Shown piece after piece: positions 54,900 to 64,000 of a stretch of 64,000 nt of DNA. The number at the start of each line of letters is the position of its first letter. Positions within the stretch are counted from its first letter, which is position 1. The stretch lies in NCBI RefSeq assembly GCF_002105155.1, contig NW_019028998.1, positions 496,001 to 560,000 of the forward strand, written 5' to 3'. The DNA is from Lobosporangium transversale (lineage: Eukaryota > Mortierellomycota > Mortierellomycetes > Mortierellales > Mortierellaceae). The translations under genes were made by a program, and so were the position numbers. The notes beneath the pieces are model-generated. The model saw nothing but the letters and a program-made list of their open reading frames with translations, was not told the origin of the DNA and did not search any database.

Positions 54900-56270
54900 A
54901 TGAATAAAAACCCATTAGACATTCCTGAAATCCGCAGTCGAATAGCTCTCTTTGTCACCCTCAAGGACGCCTTGTCTTGTGTTCTGCTCTCCAAAGGTTT
55001 CTCCCAAGACTTCGTGTACCCAGTTTGGCATACGATAGACTTGGCCATCCACCCTGGGTTTCTTCAGATGGATCGAAGTACTCTTTTTAAACTGGGCCAT
55101 CACATTCGTACGATCAAGAATGTTTCTACTCTTAAACAGCTGAAGTTCTTACAATCATTTAAAGCCTGCAATCTATCCACTTTGGAAGTTGAAATGACAG
55201 AAAGTTTCCTTTACCATACGAGATGTTATAGTCTCATCCGTCGAACCCATGGAAACCTTACTAATCTCATACTGAGACGCCGCCGTGAGCCTTCTTTTCG
55301 ATCATCACCACGTTTTTTATTGGACTCACTTATGACAATAACACAGCCAACTCAACCTCCAAAACTTACAAGTATTTCTATTACTTCTCTACACCTCACA
55401 AGAACATCATTTGTGGCTCTCCTTCGAGCTTGTCCAGCTCTCACAAATGTTGATGTCTGGGAGACGGTCTTTACGCTAGACCAAGCTCTGGATACCTTCC
55501 AACACACAGGCGTAACATCCATCAAAGCATTGATGAAAGTCGTTGTGATGCCAAACCAACCATCGATATTTATCCACTTTCCAAATTTGCGACAGTGGGA
55601 TACTGCGAGCAGCCAAACACCAGACTCATTTCCTACCCAGCTTGTTAAAGACACCTTTTCCATATGGTGCCCCAAATTAATAGAAATCAAATCAAATTTC
55701 ACTTCTAGCAATCTATTGGTCCATCTTTTGGTCAAAGATGTTTTTATCAACCTCACAGCTTTAACATTTAGATACGAATGTATGTCAGAGGATCTGGTCC
55801 AAACAATTGCATGCTATCCAACTAAATGGACAAAAATTTGTTGTTACCCACCATCATCTAATTCGGGGGAGAAAGAAGATGATATACTTCAGAGGCAGGA
55901 TCAATTCCAGAGTTCAGGACGGATACTTCAACTTTGGCCACGATTACTTGAAAAATTGGTGACTCTCGATATCATTGAGCATAAGATGAATATCGATGAG
56001 GTTGAAAAAGCATCTTGGTCTTGTAATGATCTCGAAACCCTTTTTGTTAGGATCCAAGGGCTCAGCACCAAAGAGAAAATAGACAGTGTGCTGATGCGTT
56101 TGAAAGAAATGAAGGCGTTGCAAAGGAGAAAGTCGGGTACACCAGTCATTGCTGTTCGCATGGATGACCACGATCGCGAAATGTCAATAGAGGCGCGCGT
56201 TCTGAACCATCTACTCAAATTTAAGAAGTTGAAATATGTTTCGCTCGGCTCTACAGCTTGGACAGTGTAG
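54900..56270 (+). CDS. F-box/LRR-like protein of the Mortierella type, 456 aa
   Basis: Single exon from the ATG at 54900. It begins NKNPLDIPEIRSRIALFVTL, KDALSCVLLSKGFSQDFVYP and VWHTIDL, the degenerate F-box-like opening common in large gene families of Mortierellomycota (known style; no search run). The rest has irregular leucine-rich spacing (NLTNLILRRRREPSF, LTSISITSLHLTRTSFVALL, LLEKLVTLDIIEH) consistent with LRR-like repeats. F-box proteins link substrates to SCF ubiquitin ligases; the target here is unknown. No signal peptide. Confidence 0.75.
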   Translation: MNKNPLDIPEIRSRIALFVTLKDALSCVLLSKGFSQDFVYPVWHTIDLAIHPGFLQMDRSTLFKLGHHIRTIKNVSTLKQLKFLQSFKACNLSTLEVEMTESFLYHTRCYSLIRRTHGNLTNLILRRRREPSFRSSPRFLLDSLMTITQPTQPPKLTSISITSLHLTRTSFVALLRACPALTNVDVWETVFTLDQALDTFQHTGVTSIKALMKVVVMPNQPSIFIHFPNLRQWDTASSQTPDSFPTQLVKDTFSIWCPKLIEIKSNFTSSNLLVHLLVKDVFINLTALTFRYECMSEDLVQTIACYPTKWTKICCYPPSSNSGEKEDDILQRQDQFQSSGRILQLWPRLLEKLVTLDIIEHKMNIDEVEKASWSCNDLETLFVRIQGLSTKEKIDSVLMRLKEMKALQRRKSGTPVIAVRMDDHDREMSIEARVLNHLLKFKKLKYVSLGSTAWTV

Positions 56271-56485
56271 TTGACTTACACCTTTGTTATAAATAAAATA
56301 TGTATGATACAAATCGCTATGAATACAACCAGGGCTGTTGAAGAAATTATTCATTATTAACAACACTGGAAGGCAAGTCCGACAGTACAACGCACTCTTG
56401 CAGAACAAATAGGATAAACCTCTAACTGCCGCAATAGCACTACTTTCCTTGCATTTTATTTTATAGTTTTTTTTTTCTCTTTTAC

Positions 56486-58247
56486 TCAGTGATGAAAATG
56501 GTCCTTCTTGTCAGGTCTGACAGAAAATGCGGTATAAATGGTCACCCCTTCTTCCGATAACGCTTCGATCGAGAATGGCGTGTTGGCCCCAACAAAGAAA
56601 ACATTTCCAGCCTCAACACTCAACTCCACTACATCTGGATCAGTTTCGTGGTTCTTCTCCGACCGGATAACCCCTTTACCCCTGGTAACAATCACCATAC
56701 TCGGGCCCTCAGCTCCACGAAGACGCTCTTTCTCCTTGGCATGGTCTAGTGTTGTCAAAATGATCGAGAACTCTTCAATAGGAGGATCATACATCAAAGA
56801 GTGGCCCGTAGGTGTACAAAGAACGCCTGACAGTAGCTGATCCGTACTGGATTTGGTCTGGTAAGTCAGCATCTGGGTCAGGACCTCAACGTCCTTAAAC
56901 TTTGGTGTCAATCCTGCGCGAACGACGTTATCGCTAGCTGCCATGCATTCCACACAATCTATTGATTATAAAAATAAAAAATAAAAATAAAAATAAAAAA
57001 AGAAATGGCTCGAGTTAGCGTTCCCATTTCAAGAAATTTAAAAATAAAAAATGAAAAATGAAGTACGATCGAGAACATTGTAAAAAAGAGTTCATGAACC
57101 GAAGCTGAATCATAAAATACGGTTTACTCACCTCCACTCAAATACGCATGGGGTTCATTAGCTGCTAAAAAGATAGCCTGGCCAGGCCGCAAAACAATAT
57201 AGTTGAGGAAAAACAATGAGAATAACCCCACGTCGCCTGGGAACTGTGAATGGATCCTCAACAGGAGCTCTTCGATCGATTGTGATGGGTAAGCTGCGCC
57301 ATTGGTATTCAAGCGACTGATCAAGCGATCTAATTCGAGCTTGACTTTCGACGCTTCTGCTGTCATAACGGCTGTGTACAATATCCTTAATGCTTGACGT
57401 CCTTCTTTGATACCTTTGATACCCTCGATGGTTTGGGTTCGCGCCACTGCATCCTGAAAATCCTTTGCTTCCTTGTCTCCAACCAGAGCCCATAATTCAG
57501 GCCATTGGTCCAATGCTGCCGAAATCTGTTGTAACGGCCTGAATCCGCATAAGGCCTCGAACTCTGTTAATGCGATGGCCATTTCAGGCTTGTGATTATC
57601 ATCCTTGTAGATATCAGGTCGTTCCTTGAAGAGTCTCTCTGCAAGTTCCTTATCCGGATGTGCCTGGATAGATAGGGCTTTGTTGATAGACAAGACCTTG
57701 AACAAGAAAGGGAGATGGCCATGGTATTTTCCGTAGAAATAAGGCGTCAACAGATGGGGATAGGTCTTCAGCACAGACTCTAGCGTTTTATCTGACTGAT
57801 ACAAAGTCGATGGACCACTGGGATGAGTACCCATCCACAGCTATGTTGTGTTAAAAAAAGATATGGTAAGATATTGTTAGTCTGATTCATTGCACCTTAT
57901 CGCTCTTTTTCTTGCTTCACACAAGCGTGAGAAAAAAAAGAAAAAAAGAAAATAAAAAGAAAAAAAGAAAATAAAAAGAAAAAAAGAAAATAAAAAGAAA
58001 AAAAGAAAAAAAAGATAAAAAAAGAAACTGGTCCATTGGCAACTCCCAATGGATTTAGATCCTCTGAAAAACTATGAGACGCATTAAAGGCCGTAGCAAT
58101 TTTTACCTCTGCATAAGGACGACTCTCATCGACAGTGAAGCCGGGCGAAGTGGCAGCAAACCTTGCAACCTTGGAGGAGGAGCCAATCTTTCCCCAGTCG
58201 TACGACTGGGCTTTACAATCAAGACGGAAGATAGTAGGATGGGTCAT
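56486..58247 (-). CDS. PMI40: Mannose-6-phosphate isomerase (type I)
   Basis: Interconverts fructose-6-phosphate and mannose-6-phosphate, the entry to GDP-mannose for glycoproteins and cell wall. Exons 58247..58107, 57840..57132 and 56958..56486 join in frame to give 440 aa, normal for the family. Motifs: QSYDWGKIGSSSKVARF, LWMGTHPSGPS, FLFKVLSINKALSIQAHPDK with the zinc-binding Gln/His, and [20 protein letters not shown] followed by VVRAGLTPKFKDV with the catalytic Arg. Intron 1 holds a 19-nt A-rich tandem repeat. Exon 1 contains an 18-bp perfect palindrome over the QSYDWG codons. The active-site residues I can see are intact. Confidence 0.96.
57941..57997. repeat. 19-nt A-rich tandem repeat, three exact copies, in PMI intron 1
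   Basis: The unit AAAAAAAGAAAATAAAAAG is repeated three times exactly and then decays into further A/G runs. Confidence 0.85.
58193..58210. repeat. 18-bp perfect palindrome in PMI exon 1
   Basis: CCCAGTCGTACGACTGGG, lying on the codons of the conserved QSYDWG motif. Confidence 0.85.
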
Positions 58248-58641
58248 TGGTGAGGGTAAAATGGTCTCAATTAAAGAGGGTAGAGCTGTGTGGAAAAAGG
58301 GCCTTGGGGTCCACTGAGTGTGAGAGAGAAATGCGAGAAAAGAACAGGAAGGACGAGTTGATGAAGAATGAACGGATGAAAAGAAGAAAGAAAGAAAAGA
58401 AAGCGAGATGAAGTGTTAATTCCTGTCTACTACGGTGTCTTCTGGGAAGTGACTGTGTCCACCTGCAACGTGGAATGAGAATCTGCCCATCATTCAAATC
58501 ATCACTCGTTCTCTACGCACTCACATCATTTTTTTTTTTTTTTTTTTTTTTATTTAAAGGCGCGCCAATTTCATACTTCATCCCATCCAACTCAAACGAC
58601 AGATACTCATTCCTATACATATATCTATACGATATTCATCA
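58248..58641. other. Divergent promoter region of PMI and the Chs5-like gene
   Basis: 394 bp with a T21-class tract near 58530-58551 and an AT-rich stretch. No gene seen. Confidence 0.4.
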
Positions 58642-59505
58642 ATGATGACTTCAGAAGACATTCACGCAGCGGTCCCATCCTCAAAACAAAACTCGTCCAT
58701 CCGTTTTACGGTTGGCAAGGTTGACGCGGGCATGACTATCCTCTTGACTGAAGACCATCACCTTATCGAGTTTCCTTCCTTGTTGTTACCCAAAGGGGTC
58801 TCTGCTGGCTCGGTAGTCAACATCTCGGTGAATCGTGATTTGGAAGAAGAGCAACGTCGTCGGGATGAATTCTGGGCCCTTCAGGATGAGATCTTGGACC
58901 AGTTTGGCAAGAACCCACCTAAGACTCCCACTTTACGTGTTTTGTCCCTCACTCAATCTACCTGCATACTTGAATGGGACCCTTTAGTCTTGAACCAGGC
59001 CAGCCTCCGTTCCTTGGACGTTTACAAGAATGGTGTTAAGCAAGGACACTCGATTGCAAACCCCTTCCACACGACCAAATACAAGCTACAGGGACTGGAA
59101 ATTGATCATGAATATTCGTTCCAAATCGGGATCAAAACCTCTGCAGGAGCACTTTGGAGCAATGAAGTCAAGGCTAGGACTCACACACTCGAGAATCTGA
59201 CAGGAACCAACATTTGCTTCGGCGTCTTTGAATCCGAAGCAGCTCTGGAAGAATGTAAAAGATTGATCGTTGAAATCGGAGGCAAATGGACCGAAGAAGT
59301 TGGCGTTGAGACAACACATTTGTTGTGCCATGTTCAAGGTGGAAACGAATATGAAGCGGCATTGCAGCAGTCTATTCCCATTGTCAAACCCGAATGGCTG
59401 AAGGCTTGTGTCGAACACAAAAAGCTCCAGGCTGCACTTCCATATTATTTAGATCAGCCTGCGAGCAATGGTATCTCCAATACCTCTGACGCTGCACAAC
59501 ATTAA
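58642..59505 (+). CDS. CHS5: Chs5-like exomer component (FN3 plus BRCT domains)
   Basis: Chs5 forms the scaffold of the exomer coat that carries chitin synthase III and other cargo from the trans-Golgi to the plasma membrane. Single exon, 287 aa. The N-terminal dimerisation segment runs SIRFTVGKVDAGMTILLTED to DLEEEQRRRDEFWALQDEIL. An FN3 domain follows at about residues 95-180 (PPKTPTLRVLSLTQSTCILE, YSFQIGIKTSAGALWSNEV). A BRCT domain spans about 190-270 (TGTNICFGVFESEAALEECK, VKPEWLKACVEHKK). It lacks the long Lys-rich C-terminal tail of yeast Chs5 and ends soon after the BRCT. The core is complete, so I regard it as functional. Confidence 0.9.
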   Translation: MMTSEDIHAAVPSSKQNSSIRFTVGKVDAGMTILLTEDHHLIEFPSLLLPKGVSAGSVVNISVNRDLEEEQRRRDEFWALQDEILDQFGKNPPKTPTLRVLSLTQSTCILEWDPLVLNQASLRSLDVYKNGVKQGHSIANPFHTTKYKLQGLEIDHEYSFQIGIKTSAGALWSNEVKARTHTLENLTGTNICFGVFESEAALEECKRLIVEIGGKWTEEVGVETTHLLCHVQGGNEYEAALQQSIPIVKPEWLKACVEHKKLQAALPYYLDQPASNGISNTSDAAQH

Positions 59506-59994
59506 CGATAATAGCAAAGCACTCGTCTGATTAGTATTGATAAAAGAAAGAAAGAAAACCAACATCGCCATCATGTGATCAAATGACCTGAAGATCTTGA
59601 GGCCGTCAACTGAAATTGATTGTGGCCCAGCGCCACTGTTGAATTGTTCTAGATAGGAGCAGCAACACCAGGCTATTTTTTACACTTTTTCGTCATCATT
59701 GTGCTCTTTTTTTCTTTCTTTTTTTTTTTTTTTTTTTTTTACTTTTTCTTTTATTGAGGAATAGAAAAGCGCTAAAGAAAAGGTTTCTATTGTATCAAGG
59801 AAGCGAGTGGATTGATCCTGGGATGGGAGTAAATACAAATGGCAGAAAAAAATACATATATGGATACGATGCCAAACATTCACCCAAAAGATAGCAATTA
59901 TAAGGGTTGATTGAAACAAGACCGCCAAGTTTAAAAGTCATCCTATCCATTCTGCTTTTATTGTATTTTGTGGGTACAGAGTAGTACGTCTTTT
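59506..59994. other. Convergent 3' region between Chs5-like gene and histone H3
   Basis: 489 bp with a pyrimidine/T tract at about 59708-59740. No gene seen. Confidence 0.4.
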
Positions 59995-61850
<1,856 letters not shown>

Positions 61851-64000
61851 ATGGAGGAAGTCTCTGAAGTTGAAGTCATTCAAATGGAAGATAGCCAGAT
61901 TGTCGTTCCTGCTTCCTCAACGACTCTCATTGACACTGAGGACAATACTAATGCACCCGTTGCTACTACTACGGCTAACAACCAAGACGAACCGAGTCCT
62001 ATTCGGGACTCTGCTCAGTTGGTCTCCACGAACACCAGTACAGCTAGCTCTGATAGCAGCGCCAGTACTAACACGCCTGAGGCTACGATTTCTCGCTCCA
62101 ATGATGTAGATATTACCTTTCGTAAGGTAGGCAGTTGATGAAAGAAATATTATTTTTAATTGTTGATAAAAACGCGTTTACATACACACTTGCTTGTGTA
62201 CCCTTCACATAAAACTCATATCGGATTTAATTCGTCATTTTAGGCTTTAAAAAATGCCATCTCAACAGAAATTCCTAAGAGACTTACAGTACAAGGAACA
62301 ATCCCCGAGTGGTTGACAGGATTCCATTACACATTGAGTCCTGGTATTTTTGAAATCAAGTACCCAAAAATGGTTGTCGTCAATGGAGATCTCCAGCAAG
62401 AGACTCGATCTTTTAGTTTTGGTCATTGGTTTGACAAGTAAGCCGTGGAACCCCCTTGTCTTTTTTTTTGCCTTTTTTTTTAATATACCACTTCTTTCAG
62501 AGTAAAGCGCCGAAGTATAAAACCTTAACATTGCCTTTTTATATTTATATATAAAAGCATCCCACAAGTCAACCAGTTTGCGTTCTCAGGCTCTGACAAT
62601 ACGATCATGTATAGATCTACAAAACCCGCGCATCGTGCTGAAATGAAAATCCGTGAACATCAAGGATATTTGCCTAACCAGCCATCGAGTCTTTTCCAGA
62701 CAGGCACCAACCAGAGTGTCTTTGCAAGGCTTTTGTCTACGAATCAATCCCAAGGAAAGCCCAGTCTGGAACCATGTGGAGCCTCCATTGAAGTTTTCCC
62801 GCCTTTTAATGCTGATGGCCGTCGTACCATTTATTGCCAAAATTTTGCTAACCATGTAAGCTTAAAAAAACCAACTCGGGATCAATGACCTAGGATACAT
62901 AAGCAATGGAGCGTATAAATTCTACGGCCTGGAATATTTCAAGAAGGAAAAGAAAAAAAAGAATTTAATGTACTCTTGACAATAAGATGATTAACCTCGA
63001 TAATATCCTTCATGTCCTATTCATAATCATATTCAGGTTCTTGAGTTAAACACGGATAATTTGGAGAAATGTGGCATTTTGGCTTGGGACGAAGTCAATC
63101 CTCAATTCAAAGGATCACAAGCCTCGCCCCACAGCCATTTTGACCCAGTTACGAAGGAGCTAATCAACTTTACGATGGAGCACGGGTTTCATAACACACA
63201 GTATCATTTCTTTTCTATAACGGAGAAGGAACCACATGGGACACTAATTGCCTCCGTCAACGCAAAGTTAAGCCATGTACATTCGTTCGCAGTTACACCT
63301 CGATATATCATCTTAGTAGTTAGCCCCCTGAATCCATCTGATGGTGGTGTCAAATACTCGTGGGGTGCCTCAATCCTGGACGCATTCTCGTTTAAACGAA
63401 CAGAGCCGACCTATTTCTATATCATATCACGAGTCAAGAGGAGACACATTGCAACCTTCAAGTCTGAGGCATTCTTCTTGTAATACGTGTATTCTATTTC
63501 CCCTGACTATTTATTTTGTTGCTGTATGATTCTTGATTGAAATTTAATGCTGTCTCTCTCTCTCTCTTTTTTTTTTTTTTTTTTTTTTTTAGCCTTCATC
63601 ACGTTAATGCATTTGAAGATGAGGCAGACAATGTCTATCTAGATTTTTCAATGTATGCAGATGATGCAATTGCTCATCAGCTTAGCCTTTCAGCCCTTTT
63701 TAATCCCTCGTCCCCTGCTTTGATCAGACCGGAGCTTTGTCGATTTGAGCTCGCAAATGTGCAAGCAGAGGCGCAGCGACTAGAGGATTATAATGCTGCC
63801 ACAGCAAATACTGGACCTGTTGATAAACTGCGTGGATTCATGCGTCGAGTGAGTATTGGAGGAGCAAACATTAATTATGCCGTACCTGAAAAGAATTCTG
63901 GCGATATACCTCTTGCAACAAGGATTCGGAGCACGCCTGGTGTAGAGTTGCCAAGGATTAACCCTATCTACCATGGATTGGATTACAAGTATACCTGGGG
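61851..64000 (+). CDS. Carotenoid cleavage oxygenase (RPE65/CCD family), 3' end off the window
   Basis: Iron(II) dioxygenase family that cleaves carotenoids or related polyenes; in Mucoromycota such enzymes make apocarotenoid signals. Exons 61851..62126, 62244..62437, 62558..62855, 63037..63479 and 63593..>64000 join in frame. A Ser/Thr/acidic N-terminus of ~90 residues precedes VQGTIPEWLTGFHYTLSPGI, the family start. Three of the four iron-binding histidines are seen in context: SPHSHFDPVTKELINF, KLSHVHSFAVTPRYIIL and LHHVNAFEDE. The fourth should lie beyond the right edge. The substrate and the cleaved bond cannot be decided. Exon 5 is preceded by a long T tract ending in AG. Confidence 0.9.

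Noticed and set aside
57941-58026. A-rich 19-nt repeat as a regulatory array
   Set aside because: Low-complexity A/G tandem repeat inside an intron; most simply explained as slippage.

Overview
This is a eukaryotic window, almost certainly from an early-diverging fungus. I see spliced genes with short GT-AG introns, AT-rich intergenic DNA with many long A/T homopolymers, TATA boxes, and fungal housekeeping genes. Mortierellomycota is my best guess: the F-box/LRR-type protein with a 'NPLDIPEIRSRI' opening and the set of gene models look like that group. This placement is from memory of family styles, not from a search.

Layout, left to right. 0-3 kb: 5' part of NRDE2 (minus strand, runs off the left edge). 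3.3-4.7 kb: mitochondrial phosphate carrier (minus). 5.3 kb: a 72-aa protein of unknown function. 6.5-7.8 kb: ribosomal protein eL36, three exons. 8.3-12.5 kb: two tandem BBE-type FAD-linked oxidoreductases (minus), with long stretches identical at the DNA level. 12.6-15.4 kb: gene-free DNA with two copies of a short inverted-repeat element. 15.5-16.3 kb: pirin copy 1 (minus). 17.0-18.7 kb: RNF220-type RING E3 ligase. 21.4-23.6 kb: large uncharacterised Ser/Pro-rich protein. 24.9-30.1 kb: complete ABCC (MRP-type) transporter in six exons. 30.2-31.1 kb: pirin copy 2, identical to copy 1 over 817 bp. 31.8-32.8 kb: linker histone H1.

36.4-39.7 kb is the most unusual locus. An intact XPG/FEN1-like nuclease domain is followed, apparently in the same transcription unit, by a Fanzor (eukaryotic TnpB/OrfB) RuvC nuclease domain with a zinc-finger module. 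The reading frame is broken by four single-base indels in homopolymers and one TGA, so it is a decayed copy, an assembly artefact, or (less likely) a slippage-expressed gene.

40.3-44.0 kb: trehalose-6-phosphate phosphatase Tps2 (GT20 plus HAD). 44.2-46.8 kb: NIPA-type transporter (minus). 47-52.5 kb: gene-poor, with a perfect hairpin and doubtful small ORFs. 52.5-53.2 kb: truncated ABCC relic. 53.8-54.6 kb: small DUF1761-like membrane protein (minus), divergent from an F-box-type protein at 54.9-56.3 kb. 56.5-58.2 kb: mannose-6-phosphate isomerase (minus). 58.6-59.5 kb: Chs5-like exomer protein. 60.0-60.4 kb: histone H3 (minus). 61.9 kb to the right edge: carotenoid oxygenase (3' truncated).

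There is no operon logic. Most genes are independent housekeeping loci. Loose themes are cell wall and sugar metabolism (Tps2, Pmi, Chs5), chromatin (H1, H3) and detoxification or redox (BBE enzymes, pirins, ABCC transporter). Exon boundaries were set by hand from GT/AG sites and reading-frame continuity. The multi-exon gene models I quote close in frame, except at the Fanzor locus.
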